A DNA stretch of 64,000 nucleotides, taken from assembly GCF_040730185.1 (NCBI RefSeq), contig NZ_CP160402.1:2604001-2668000 (forward strand). The letters run 5' to 3'. The stretch's first letter is position 1, and every line of letters starts with the position of its first letter. The notes below the pieces were generated by a model, which worked only from the letters and a program-made list of their open reading frames with translations, made no database searches and was not told the origin of the DNA. The stretch comes from Streptomyces sp. Je 1-332. GTDB lineage: Bacteria; Actinomycetota; Actinomycetes; Streptomycetales; Streptomycetaceae. Of the stretch, positions 1-11,517 are shown piece by piece. The translations under genes and the position numbers were made by a program.

Positions 1-1479
1 CTGCTGTGCGCTGGAGCCGCCCACGTACGAGCCGTCGAGGTCCGCCCGCAGCGCTTCGATCGTGGCCGTCTCCCCCGCGGACTCGGGCGCGGACGTCGCG
101 ATCACGGAGATCTCCGTCCAGCCCTTCGCCGTGCGTCCCTTCTCGGCGTTGTCCACGCCCTGCGTGGCCTTGATGTCGGCGAGGGCTTCCGTGGCGCCGT
201 CGGCGGGAGTCATGACGGTGATGGGCCGGGTGCCGCGTTCGGGGTAGGCCTTGGCGAGGGTCTCCATCGCGGTGACGGAGTCGGGCGTCTTGGTGAAGGA
301 GTCCTCCTGCTTCAGCGCGCCCGGCAGGTTCAGCGCCCCGAGGGCGAGGGCTCCGAGCAGCACGGCGCCGCCCGCGAGGACGGTGAGGGGCCTGCGGCCG
401 GCCGAGGTGCCCATCATGGAGAAGATGCTGCGCCGCTGCTTGGGCTCGCTGCCGAAGGCGGGCACGAGCGGCCAGAACACGCGCCGCCCGAGGAGGACAA
501 GGACCGCGGGGAGCAGTGTCAGCATCGCGGCGAGCGCGCACAGCACCCCGACCGTGCCCAGCGGGCCCATGCCGCGGCTGCTGTTGAGGTCGGCTGCGAG
601 AAGGCACAAAAGGCCGGCGGCGACCGTGCCCGAGGAGGCGAGCACGGCGGGGCCGCAGCCCTTCAGCGCGGCGGCCATCGCGTCGTAGGGCCGCTCGATC
701 CTGCGCAGTTCCTCGCGGTAGCGGGAGACGATGAGCAGCGCGTAGTCGGTACCCGCGCCGAACACGAGGATCGTCATCACCCCGCTGCTCTGGCCGGAGA
801 CGGACGTACCGAAGCCTTCGTGGAGGCCGTAGGCGACGCCCATCGCGAGGTAGTCCGCGACGCCCGCGACGGCGAGCGGCACGAGCCACAGGAACGGGCT
901 GCGGTAGATGAGGATCAGGAGCAGCGCGACCACCGCGGCCGTGGTGTAGAGCAGCGGCCCGCCGAGGGAGTCGTAGACCTTGCCCGCGTCGGTGGTGAGC
1001 GCCCCCGACCCGCCCACGTCGACGCTCAACCCGCCTTCCCCGTCAGCGACTTCGCGTACGTCGTCGACGAGGGCGTCCCTTGCCTTCTCGTCCTGGCCCG
1101 GCTCGGTGCTCGCCACGGGGTACATCAGCGTGGTGCCGTCCTTGGACGGTACGGCGCGCGGGGTGGACGTCAGCTTGTGGGCGCGGCCGATCTCGGCGAC
1201 CTGGGCGGCCGCCGTCTCGCGGTCCGCGGCGCTCAGCCCGCCGTCGCGGTGGTAGACGAGGACGAGCTCGGTGGCCTCGCCGCCGGGCAACTGGTCCTGA
1301 ATCTTGGCCACTTCGGTGGAGTCGGCGCTCGCGGGGAGGTAGTCCACGACGCGGTCCTGCTGGGCGTCGGAGAGCTTCGAGGCGAAGGGCCCGGCGAGCG
1401 CGATGACGGCTATCCACAGCCCGAGGAACACCCAGGGCACGGCTCGTCGCCGTCGTGCGGTGGTCTGTTCGGCCCGCAT
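1..1479 (-). CDS. MMPL/RND-family membrane transporter (3' end outside window)
   Basis: Large integral membrane exporter of the MMPL (actinobacterial RND) family. The 493 residues present run off the left edge, so the second half is missing. Visible parts: one N-terminal membrane helix (about residues 13-33), a roughly 130-residue extracytoplasmic domain, then a block of helices with the family-typical stretch GAGTDYALLIVSRYREEL, followed by the start of the second extracytoplasmic domain. The ATG at 1479 is preceded by a strong ribosome site (AAGGAGG, about 6 nt spacing). Family members export lipids or drugs driven by the proton gradient; the substrate here is unknown. Two inverted repeats upstream (1499-1521 and 1600-1617) suggest specific transcriptional control. 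Confidence 0.88.
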   Translation of the reverse strand, partial: MRAEQTTARRRRAVPWVFLGLWIAVIALAGPFASKLSDAQQDRVVDYLPASADSTEVAKIQDQLPGGEATELVLVYHRDGGLSAADRETAAAQVAEIGRAHKLTSTPRAVPSKDGTTLMYPVASTEPGQDEKARDALVDDVREVADGEGGLSVDVGGSGALTTDAGKVYDSLGGPLLYTTAAVVALLLILIYRSPFLWLVPLAVAGVADYLAMGVAYGLHEGFGTSVSGQSSGVMTILVFGAGTDYALLIVSRYREELRRIERPYDAMAAALKGCGPAVLASSGTVAAGLLCLLAADLNSSRGMGPLGTVGVLCALAAMLTLLPAVLVLLGRRVFWPLVPAFGSEPKQRRSIFSMMGTSAGRRPLTVLAGGAVLLGALALGALNLPGALKQEDSFTKTPDSVTAMETLAKAYPERGTRPITVMTPADGATEALADIKATQGVDNAEKGRTAKGWTEISVIATSAPESAGETATIEALRADLDGSYVGGSSAQQ

Positions 1480-1498
1480 GACGGGCCTCCTTCCGGCA

Positions 1499-1521
1499 GG
1501 TTGGCAGGTTCCGTGCCAACC
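1499..1521. promoter_or_regulatory. inverted repeat upstream of the MMPL gene (candidate operator)
   Basis: GGTTGGCA - 7 nt - TGCCAACC, a perfect 8-bp dyad 20 bp upstream of the MMPL start codon. Position and size fit a repressor operator (for example TetR type). No regulator gene is visible beside it; it may lie beyond the left edge or be encoded elsewhere. Confidence 0.45.
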
Positions 1522-1599
1522 CTTCCGGAGGGTGCGTCGCGATCCGTCGGGCGCGAGGGCGAGTTGGGGCGTACGGCGCAGGGAGGCATCAGCGTCGTA

Positions 1600-1617
1600 C
1601 TACTCCCTGGGGAGTAG
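1600..1617. promoter_or_regulatory. 18-bp palindrome CTACTCCC-TG-GGGAGTAG
   Basis: Perfect 8-bp arms around TG, about 120 bp upstream of the MMPL gene and 36 bp beyond the stop codon of the TerB-like gene. The short symmetrical form is the kind bound by NarL/LuxR-type response regulators, which commonly govern exporter genes in actinomycetes; that assignment is inference. The arms could also form a hairpin. Confidence 0.45.
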
Positions 1618-1652
1618 CGCCCCTACCCCCTTAGGCCCCCACACCCCTCAGG

Positions 1653-2387
1653 TCAGAAGTGCGTCGTCCGCGCCGCCACCATCAGCCGCGTGACCTCATC
1701 CGCGCCGATGGTCAGGGCGCCGCCCGCCGTGGTGAGCACCTCGCGTTCGGCGGGGGTGTACGGGCCGTCGGCGAGCGCGATCCGCGCGCCCTGGAGCAGC
1801 AGCGCCTCACGGCCGGCGGGAGCGAGGTGCGGGGCCAGCGGGCCGAGCGCCTCGTGGAGCTCTATGGCCAGACCGGGCCCGCAGTCCGGGACGGTGGCGC
1901 GGCCGGTGTCCGCGGCGAGCGCGTCGACCAGCGCGACGAGCTGGTCCTCGCGGCAGTCGTCGAACCCGGCGAGGCGCAGCGCGCCGACGGCCGCGTCGAG
2001 CGTGGAGCGCGACGAGGTGCCGCCCGCGGCGAGGATCGCGAGGACGACGGTGTGCACGGCGTCGCGGACCATGGCCGAGAGCCGTGTGGTCGTGGGATGG
2101 CCGAGAACGTCCGTACCGAAGTGGTCACCGCAGGCGGCGCACTCGACGATGGGTCCCGCGGCGCCGCGCGGCAGGACGGGCACGCCGAGCAGGACGAAGC
2201 GGCGACGGCCGGTGCGGCGCTGGTAGTTGCGGTCACCGCCGCAGCCGGGGCAGAAGAACTCACCGTCCCCGACGGTGGTCCAGGCCGTATGCACGCCGAC
2301 CACGCGCCTGCGCAGGACACGCCCACGCGAAACGGGCGTGGCGACGATACGGGATTCCCGGCCGTCTCGTCCCCGATCTGGCAGCAC
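1653..2387 (-). CDS. zinc-ribbon and TerB-like domain protein
   Basis: A 244-aa cytoplasmic protein. The N-terminal part has two CxxC pairs (Cys46/49 and Cys83/86) forming a probable zinc ribbon. The C-terminal 140 residues are alpha-helical with acidic positions and resemble the TerB (tellurite resistance) fold found in actinobacterial proteins of this architecture. No enzymatic motif is seen and the function is unknown. I chose the GTG start at 2387 because GGAGGTG lies 4 nt upstream. A promoter with a dyad inside its spacer lies at 2433-2462. The gene is separated from leuA by a strong hairpin. Confidence 0.7.
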   Translation of the reverse strand: MLPDRGRDGRESRIVATPVSRGRVLRRRVVGVHTAWTTVGDGEFFCPGCGGDRNYQRRTGRRRFVLLGVPVLPRGAAGPIVECAACGDHFGTDVLGHPTTTRLSAMVRDAVHTVVLAILAAGGTSSRSTLDAAVGALRLAGFDDCREDQLVALVDALAADTGRATVPDCGPGLAIELHEALGPLAPHLAPAGREALLLQGARIALADGPYTPAEREVLTTAGGALTIGADEVTRLMVAARTTHF

Positions 2388-2432
2388 CGCGCACCTCCGT
2401 AACGCCCCGGCAACATTGCCGCGTTGGGCGTG

Positions 2433-2462
2433 ATGTTAGCCACATTGTTGATGTGGCGTCAG
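2433..2462 (-). promoter_or_regulatory. promoter with operator-like dyad in its spacer, for the TerB-like gene
   Basis: On the minus strand: -35 CTGACG (2462-2457), an 18-nt spacer, -10 TAACAT (2438-2433), 46 bp before the GTG. The spacer is almost entirely the inverted repeat GCCACAT - TGTTG - ATGTGGC (2439-2457). A dyad exactly between -35 and -10 would block RNA polymerase or be twisted by a MerR-type activator. Confidence 0.45.
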
Positions 2463-2499
2463 CACCCTGTACGAGAGATGGCCGGTACCGCACCCTGAT

Positions 2500-2527
2500 C
2501 GCCCCCCGAGGATCACCTCGGGGGGCG
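2500..2527 (-). terminator. hairpin terminator after leuA
   Basis: Perfect 12-bp stem CGCCCCCCGAGG / CCTCGGGGGGCG with a 4-nt loop, 13 nt past the leuA stop codon. There is no T-run, which is usual for Streptomyces terminators. Confidence 0.7.
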
Positions 2528-2540
2528 GTCGGGCGGTGTG

Positions 2541-4508
<1,968 letters not shown>

Positions 4509-4565
4509 TCACTAATCATGGTTGCAGGTAGTGACAGCGGCATGACCCAGTGCCACATTGCCGCC

Positions 4566-5636
4566 ATGACCGCCAATCCAGGCTTCGAGCCTGTCTTCTG
4601 CACCATCATCCCGCCCCACGTGCTCGACACTCTCGCCCAGAGTGACGACGCCACTCTCGCCGGTCCCGCTCGCCGCACCCTTGAGCGCGACTCGATCGAG
4701 CGCACCCGCCGCCGCCTGACCACGGTCATCGGCGCCCCCGCCGTCTCGCTGCCCAGGGAAGCCGCGGAGAGCAAACCGCACCGCACGATCTTCGACGCGA
4801 AGCACAAGACCGAGCTGCCGGGCCGCAAGGTCCGCGGCGAGGGCGACAAGCCCGGCAAGGACGCGACCGTCAACCGCGCGTACGCGGGCCTCGGCGCGAC
4901 CTTCGAGCTGTTCCTGAAGGCGTACCAGCGCAACTCCATCGACGGCAGCGGCCTGCCGATGAACGCGACCGTCCACTACGGCGAGAACTACGGGAACGCC
5001 TTCTGGAACGGCGAACAGATGGTGTTCGGCGACGGTGACGGCGAGATCTTCCTCGACTTCACCATCCCGGTGGACGTCATCGGCCACGAGCTGACGCACG
5101 GCGTCGTGCAGTACACGGCGAACCTCACGTACTTCGGTCAGCCCGGCGCGCTCAACGAATCGTGCGCCGACGTGTTCGGCTCGCTGATCAAGCAGTACAC
5201 GCTCGGCCAGACCGCCTCCGAGGCCGACTGGCTGATCGGCGCCGGACTCCTCGCCCCGCGCGTGACGGGCACGGCGCTGCGCTCCATGAAGGCGCCCGGA
5301 ACGGCCTACGACGACGATGTGCTCGGCAAGGACCCGCAGCCGGCCGACATGGACCACTACGTCCGCACGGGCCGCGACAACGGCGGCGTGCACATCAACT
5401 CCGGCATCCCCAACCACGCCTTCTATCTGCTCGCCGAGGCGCTCGGCGGCAACGCCTGGGAGCGGGCGGGCCAGATCTGGTACGCCGTCCTGACCGGCGG
5501 CGAGCTGGCCCAGGACGCGTCCTTCGCGGACTTCGCGAAGCTGACGGTGGCCGCGGCGCGCGACAAGTACGGCGAGGGCGAGGAGCACGGGGCCGTGGTG
5601 AAGGCGTGGTCCCAGGTCGGGGTGCCTACCAACTGA
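4566..5636 (+). CDS. M4 (thermolysin family) metalloprotease, protealysin type
   Basis: Zinc endopeptidase of about 356 aa. Visible motifs: HELTH zinc/catalytic site in VIGHELTHGVVQY, third zinc ligand Glu in GALNESCADVFG, and the C-terminal catalytic His in DNGGVHINSGIPN. There is no signal peptide. The N-terminus has a short propeptide with the PPHVLDTLA motif characteristic of protealysin-like proteases, unlike the long FTP-PepSY propeptides of secreted thermolysins. I prefer the ATG at 4566 over in-frame starts at 4491 and 4542, because it puts the propeptide motif about 15 residues in. A predicted protein inhibitor gene follows 25 nt downstream. Such proteases act inside cells or are exported by non-classical routes. 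Confidence 0.92.
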   Translation: MTANPGFEPVFCTIIPPHVLDTLAQSDDATLAGPARRTLERDSIERTRRRLTTVIGAPAVSLPREAAESKPHRTIFDAKHKTELPGRKVRGEGDKPGKDATVNRAYAGLGATFELFLKAYQRNSIDGSGLPMNATVHYGENYGNAFWNGEQMVFGDGDGEIFLDFTIPVDVIGHELTHGVVQYTANLTYFGQPGALNESCADVFGSLIKQYTLGQTASEADWLIGAGLLAPRVTGTALRSMKAPGTAYDDDVLGKDPQPADMDHYVRTGRDNGGVHINSGIPNHAFYLLAEALGGNAWERAGQIWYAVLTGGELAQDASFADFAKLTVAAARDKYGEGEEHGAVVKAWSQVGVPTN

Positions 5637-5661
5637 TCTCCCCATGGAGTAGACAGGTTCT

Positions 5662-5928
5662 ATGCGTATCCAGGTGAAGCGCACGGGAGGATTCGCGGGC
5701 ATCGAGCGGAACGCCGAGGTCGACACCTCGGGTCTGCCCGATGCCCCCGAGTGGCAGGCCCTGGCCGACGAGGCCATGGCCGAGGGCCGGAACGCGCCAC
5801 CGATAGGGGTGCCGGACGGCTTCAGCTACCAGCTCACCGTGGACGGCCGCACGGCGTACTGCTCGGATCCCCGCCTGACCGATCCACAGCGCAAGCTGAT
5901 CACGCGTGTCCTCAAGGAGGGCTCGTAG
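5662..5928 (+). CDS. emfourin-like M4 protease inhibitor
   Basis: An 88-aa protein (MRIQVKRTGGFAGIER...) with the size, the N-terminal GGFAGI segment and the C-terminal LIxxVLK region of the emfourin/protealin family. Those proteins bind and inhibit protealysin-type M4 proteases and are encoded beside them. Here it follows such a protease by 25 nt and is probably co-transcribed (ribosome site near 5646). Family knowledge predicts a tight slow-binding inhibitor that keeps the protease silent in the cytoplasm. I infer the function from partner and pattern; no catalytic motif is expected. Confidence 0.78.
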   Translation: MRIQVKRTGGFAGIERNAEVDTSGLPDAPEWQALADEAMAEGRNAPPIGVPDGFSYQLTVDGRTAYCSDPRLTDPQRKLITRVLKEGS

Positions 5929-5945
5929 AACAGGGGAACCCGCAT

Positions 5946-5966
5946 AACGTGAGAAGTGTTCACGTT
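5946..5966. terminator. AACGTGA-N7-TCACGTT dyad: terminator or operator
   Basis: Perfect 7-bp arms followed by TTTCT, 17 nt after the inhibitor stop codon. It could end the protease-inhibitor transcript. It could also be a regulator site for the beta-glucosidase operon, which starts 53 nt downstream. Confidence 0.45.
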
Positions 5967-5986
5967 TTCTGAGGTACGCCCATTGA

Positions 5987-6010
5987 CTTCCGTACGCGGC
6001 CGTACGGAAG
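5987..6010. promoter_or_regulatory. CTTCCGTACG-CGGC-CGTACGGAAG inverted repeat before the beta-glucosidase gene
   Basis: Perfect 10-bp arms with a 4-nt centre, ending 9 nt before the ATG at 6020, so it covers the leader and ribosome-binding region. Best explained as a repressor operator, or as an RNA hairpin hiding the start. It does not match the TGGGAGCGCTCCCA box of CebR. No LacI-type gene is adjacent. Confidence 0.5.
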
Positions 6011-6019
6011 ATCGCGCCC

Positions 6020-7396
6020 ATGGCAGCGACCCATGCGACCCATGTGCGCGAACCACTCCCTCAGTTCCCCCGCGACTTCGTGTGGGGGGTTTCCACCTCG
6101 GCTCACCAGATCGAGGGCGCCGTCGACGAACGCGGCCCCTCGGTCTGGGACGCGTTCACCGCGCTGCCCGGCAGGGTGAAGGACGGCACGACGGCCGCCG
6201 TCGCCTGCGACCACTACCACCGCTACCGCGAAGACGTCGCGCTCATCCGGGAGTTGGGGGTCGGCGCCTACCGTTTCTCGGTGTCGTGGCCGCGCGTACT
6301 GCCGAGCGGGGCGGGCCAGGTGAGCACCTCGGGCCTCGACTTCTACGACCGTCTCGTCGACGAACTGTGCGCGGCGGGCGTCAGCCCCGTCCCCACGCTC
6401 TTCCACTGGGACACACCGCTCGCGCTCGCCGATGAGGGCGGCTGGCTGCGGCGGGACACGGCCGAGCGTTTCGCCGAGTACGCGGCCGTGGTGGCCGCCC
6501 GCATCGGTGACCGCGCCAAGAAGTGGATCACCCTCAACGAACCCGCCGAGCACACCCTCCTCGGTCACGCCCTCGGCCAGCACGCGCCGGGCGAGCAGCT
6601 CATGTTCGACGCCCTGCCTGTGGCGCACCACCAGCTCGTCGCCCACGGCCTCGCGGTGCGGGCGCTGCGCGCGGCGGGCATCGCGGACATCGGCATCGCC
6701 AACTCGCACGGCCCCACCTGGCCCGCCTCCCCCTCGGCCGAGGACACCCAGGCGGCGGACTTCTACGACGTGCTCCTCAACCGCCTCTTCTCGGACCCGC
6801 TGATCCTCGGCCGATACCCGGACGGGATCGCGGAGTTGATGCCGGGCGGCGACATCGAGGCGGACCTGAAGGTCATCGCGGAGCCGGTCGACTGGTACGG
6901 GATCAACTTCTACCAGCCGACGAAGGTGGGCGCCCCGCTCCCGGCCACGGCCACGACTGCCACGGAGTTCGGCGGCATCACACTCCCACCCGAACTCCCC
7001 TTCGCGCCACGGGAGATCGAGGGACGCCCGATGACGGACTTCGGCTGGCCGGTGGTCCCGGAGTCGCTCACCGAACTGCTCACCGGCTTCCGCGACCGGT
7101 ACGGCGACCGGCTGCCCCCGCTGGTGATCACCGAGAACGGCTGCTCGTACGAGGGCATCGACGACGAGCGGCGGATCGACTACCTGGACGGTCATCTGCG
7201 CGCACTGCACCGGGCGTTGGAGGCGGGCGTGGACGTACGCGGCTACTTCGTCTGGTCCCTGATGGACAACTTCGAGTGGGCGGAGGGCTACCGGCAGCGC
7301 TTCGGTCTCGTCCACGTCGACTACGCCACCCTGCAGCGCACGCCGAAGGCGTCGTACGCCTGGCTGCGCGAGGCACTGCGGGCGCAACGGACATGA
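6020..7396 (+). CDS. glycoside hydrolase family 1 beta-glucosidase
   Basis: 458 aa, the usual GH1 length. It hydrolyses beta-linked glucosides or related disaccharides by the retaining mechanism. Acid/base Glu174 is in TLNEP and nucleophile Glu372 is in ITENG. The N-terminal FPRDFVWGVSTSAHQIEG motif and the C-terminal WSLMDNFEWAEGY substrate-binding segment are intact. There is no signal peptide, so it is intracellular and probably acts on imported cellobiose-like sugars. Its stop codon overlaps the start of the transporter gene (ATGA), indicating co-translation. Confidence 0.95.
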   Translation: MAATHATHVREPLPQFPRDFVWGVSTSAHQIEGAVDERGPSVWDAFTALPGRVKDGTTAAVACDHYHRYREDVALIRELGVGAYRFSVSWPRVLPSGAGQVSTSGLDFYDRLVDELCAAGVSPVPTLFHWDTPLALADEGGWLRRDTAERFAEYAAVVAARIGDRAKKWITLNEPAEHTLLGHALGQHAPGEQLMFDALPVAHHQLVAHGLAVRALRAAGIADIGIANSHGPTWPASPSAEDTQAADFYDVLLNRLFSDPLILGRYPDGIAELMPGGDIEADLKVIAEPVDWYGINFYQPTKVGAPLPATATTATEFGGITLPPELPFAPREIEGRPMTDFGWPVVPESLTELLTGFRDRYGDRLPPLVITENGCSYEGIDDERRIDYLDGHLRALHRALEAGVDVRGYFVWSLMDNFEWAEGYRQRFGLVHVDYATLQRTPKASYAWLREALRAQRT

Positions 7397-8640
7397 CAGC
7401 CGGGCGGGTTGAGGCGCTGCGGGAGCCGGTCGACCGCGTCGGGCGGAGCTGGACGGCGTCCCTCTCGCTCGCCAACGGAGCGATCTGGGTGGGGTGGTAC
7501 GGCCCGCTGCAGATCCTCCTTGCCGTACAGGCGGCAGACCTCGCCCCGGCCGGCACGTCGAAGGAGACGGTCCTCGCCTGGGTGGCGGGCGCGGGAGCCG
7601 TGGTGTCCCTCGCGTCGAACCCGCTGTTCGGCGCGCTCTCCGACCGGACCGTGTCGCGCTTCGGGCGGCGCACGCCATGGATCGTGGCGGGCACGTCGGG
7701 TGGCGCGGCAGCGCTCCTGCTGCTCTCGGCCGCCGGATCCGTGTGGTGGATGGCGGCGGGCTGGTGCCTGGTCCAGCTCACCCTGAACGCCGCGTTCGCC
7801 GCGGTCACGGCGGCCGTGCCGGACCGGGTGCCGCGGCTCCAACGGGGCGCGGTGGGCGGCTGGCTGGGGGCGGCGCAGATCCTGGGCGTGGTCGTCGGCA
7901 CGGGCCTCGCGACGGCTGCCGGGGGCGTGGGCGCGGGATACGCGGCGTGCGCGGTGTTCACCCTGGTGGGAGTGCTCCCGTACGTCCTGCGCCACCGGGA
8001 CCTGCGCCTGGCGCCGCACGACAGGCCGCCGTTCGCGTGGCGGTCGTTCGCCCGCGCCTTCTGGCTGAGCCCGCGCCGCTACCCGGACCTGGGCTGGGCC
8101 TGGCTGACCCGCTTCCTGATCAACCTCAGCAACGCCCTGGTCCTGCTCTATCTCCTCTACTACCTGCGGGACCGCCTGGACTACGCCGACCCGGACGAGG
8201 GCGTCCTGATCCTCACGGCGGTGAACGGCCTGACGCTGCTCGCGACGGTGGTCGTCGGCGGCGTCTGGTCGGACCGCGTGGGCCGCCGCAAGCCCTTCGT
8301 GCTCTGGTCCGGCGTCCTGATGGCGGTGGCGACGGCCCTGCTGTCCGGCTGGCAGACCTGGCCGGGCGCGATCGTCGCGGCGGCGGTCCTCGGCGTCGGC
8401 TTCGGCGTCTTCACGTCGGTGGACTTCGCCCTGATGACGGACGTCCTGCCGAAGGCCATGGACCGCGGCAAGGACATGGGCGTCATCAACATCGCCAACT
8501 CACTCCCCCAGGTGGCGGCCCCCGCCCTGGCGGCCCCGATCGTGACGCACCTGGGCGGCTACCGGGTGCTGTATCTGGTGGCGGCGGGGATCGGCTTGGC
8601 GGGGGCGCTGCTGGTGCGACAGATCAAGGGCGTCGAGTGA
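7393..8640 (+). CDS. MFS sugar transporter (SLC45/GPH-like)
   Basis: 415 aa with about 12 predicted membrane helices. The loop signatures SDRTVSRFGRRTPW and SDRVGRRKP are typical of major-facilitator sugar symporters of the sucrose/SLC45 type. It starts within the beta-glucosidase stop codon, so it most likely imports the glucoside that enzyme cleaves. Longer in-frame reading upstream overlaps the hydrolase and is not real. A dispersed repeat follows, and convergent era begins its 3' end about 75 nt downstream. Confidence 0.88.
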   Translation: MTAGRVEALREPVDRVGRSWTASLSLANGAIWVGWYGPLQILLAVQAADLAPAGTSKETVLAWVAGAGAVVSLASNPLFGALSDRTVSRFGRRTPWIVAGTSGGAAALLLLSAAGSVWWMAAGWCLVQLTLNAAFAAVTAAVPDRVPRLQRGAVGGWLGAAQILGVVVGTGLATAAGGVGAGYAACAVFTLVGVLPYVLRHRDLRLAPHDRPPFAWRSFARAFWLSPRRYPDLGWAWLTRFLINLSNALVLLYLLYYLRDRLDYADPDEGVLILTAVNGLTLLATVVVGGVWSDRVGRRKPFVLWSGVLMAVATALLSGWQTWPGAIVAAAVLGVGFGVFTSVDFALMTDVLPKAMDRGKDMGVINIANSLPQVAAPALAAPIVTHLGGYRVLYLVAAGIGLAGALLVRQIKGVE

Positions 8641-8650
8641 GGCAAATTGA

Positions 8651-8692
8651 GCCCGTCCGGCGATTGAGGACGAACGCGGCGGAGCCGGTGAT
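8651..8692. repeat. dispersed repeat A, short copy
   Basis: GCCCGTCCGGCGATTGAGGA continuing to GGCGGAGCCGGTGAT, between the convergent MFS and era genes. Near-identical copies are at 11538-11641 and 34628-34733. I recognise this as a high-copy intergenic element of Streptomyces genomes; its function is unknown. Confidence 0.8.
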
Positions 8693-8715
8693 CTACCGAG
8701 CCCCGTAGAGCCCGC

Positions 8716-9675
8716 TCAAAAGCCAAGCTTGCGGAGCTGCTTGGGGTCGCGCTGCCAGTCCTTGGCGACCTTGACGTGCAGGTCCAGGAAGACCGGCGTA
8801 CCGAGAAGTGCCTCGATCTGCTGGCGGGACTTGATCCCGACCTCCTTGAGGCGCTTGCCCTTCGGGCCGATGATGATGCCCTTCTGGCTGGGGCGCTCGA
8901 TGTAGACGTTCGCGTGGATGTCGAGCATCGGCTTGTCCGCGGGGCGGTCCTGGCGCGGCAGCATCTCCTCCACCACGACGGCGATGGAGTGCGGCAGCTC
9001 GTCCCGGACGCCTTCCAGCGCGGCCTCACGGATCAGTTCGGCGACCATGACCTGCTCGGGCTCGTCCGTGAGGTCGCCCTCGGGGTAGAGCGGCGGGCTC
9101 TTGGGGAGCATCGGGACGATCAGGTCGGCGAGCAGCTGGACCTGCTTGTCGCCCACCGCGGACACCGGCACGATCTGCGCCCACTCGAAGCCGAGCTCCT
9201 TGGCGAGCTGGTCGATGGCGATGAGCTGCTCGGCGAGCGCCTTGCTGTCCACGAGGTCGGTCTTCGTCACGACCGCGATCTTCGGCGTCTTCTTGATGCC
9301 GGCCAGTTCCTTGGCGATGAACCGGTCACCGGGGCCCAGCTTCTCGTTCGCGGGCAGACAGAACCCGATGACGTCGACCTCGGCCCACGTCGTGCGCACG
9401 ACGTCGTTGAGCCGCTCGCCGAGCAGCGTGCGCGGCTTGTGGAGCCCGGGGGTGTCCACCAGGATCAGCTGGGCGTCGGGCCGGTGCACGATGCCGCGCA
9501 CCGTGTGCCGCGTGGTCTGCGGCTGGTTGGCCGTGATCGCCACCTTCTGGCCGACCAGAGCATTCGTAAGGGTGGACTTGCCCGCATTGGGGCGGCCCAC
9601 GAAGCAGGCGAAGCCGGCGCGGTGGGGTGCCCCCGACGATTCTGACGGCTCGGATGACTCGGTACGAACGCTCAT
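8716..9675 (-). CDS. era: GTPase Era
   Basis: Ribosome-assembly GTPase that binds the 3' end of 16S rRNA through a C-terminal KH domain. 319 aa from the ATG at 9675. G1 GRPNAGKST, G3 DTPGLHK and G4 TKTD are intact. The KH motif GIIIGPKGKRLKEVG is near the C-terminus. In related genomes it closes the phoH-ybeY-corC-cda block. Here amt-glnK on the opposite strand separates it from the deaminase-like gene. An alternative in-frame ATG at 9684 adds three residues. Confidence 0.97.
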   Translation of the reverse strand: MSVRTESSEPSESSGAPHRAGFACFVGRPNAGKSTLTNALVGQKVAITANQPQTTRHTVRGIVHRPDAQLILVDTPGLHKPRTLLGERLNDVVRTTWAEVDVIGFCLPANEKLGPGDRFIAKELAGIKKTPKIAVVTKTDLVDSKALAEQLIAIDQLAKELGFEWAQIVPVSAVGDKQVQLLADLIVPMLPKSPPLYPEGDLTDEPEQVMVAELIREAALEGVRDELPHSIAVVVEEMLPRQDRPADKPMLDIHANVYIERPSQKGIIIGPKGKRLKEVGIKSRQQIEALLGTPVFLDLHVKVAKDWQRDPKQLRKLGF

Positions 9676-9747
9676 GGCGCCCATTCTCCCTGATCGCCGG
9701 AGGCCCGCAGCACCCCGAGGCACCGATGAGGCCCGCAAGCGGCATCG

Positions 9748-9792
9748 GTGAGCACGCGGAAACTCACCGGCAACATGAAACACGGCGGAAAC
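9748..9792 (+). promoter_or_regulatory. candidate GlnR-binding region upstream of amt-glnK
   Basis: GTGAG-N6-GAAAC-N6-GCAAC (9748-9774) keeps the 11-bp rhythm of the GlnR consensus (gTnAC-n6-GAAAC repeated). A further GAAAC-N6-GAAAC pair lies at 9777-9792. The region is 73-117 nt before the start codon. GlnR control of amtB-glnK is established in Streptomyces; this particular site is inferred from pattern. Confidence 0.5.
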
Positions 9793-9864
9793 GCCCGGGT
9801 GCCCGTCCCGAAACGCGGGGCGGTGACGCTCTCCCTCTGCCCCCACCCGGAGGAGAGATTCGCC

Positions 9865-11495
<1,631 letters not shown>

Positions 11496-11517
11496 TTCAT
11501 CCCCAACCCCGCCCCTT

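Noticed and set aside
820..1617. 265-codon + strand frame over the MMPL gene
   Set aside because: Antisense shadow; the MMPL protein on the minus strand has clear membrane helices and a strong ribosome site.
6523..7392. Upstream extension of the MFS transporter gene overlapping the beta-glucosidase
   Set aside because: A second-frame reading of the hydrolase; the transporter N-terminus and the ATGA overlap at 7393 are clear.
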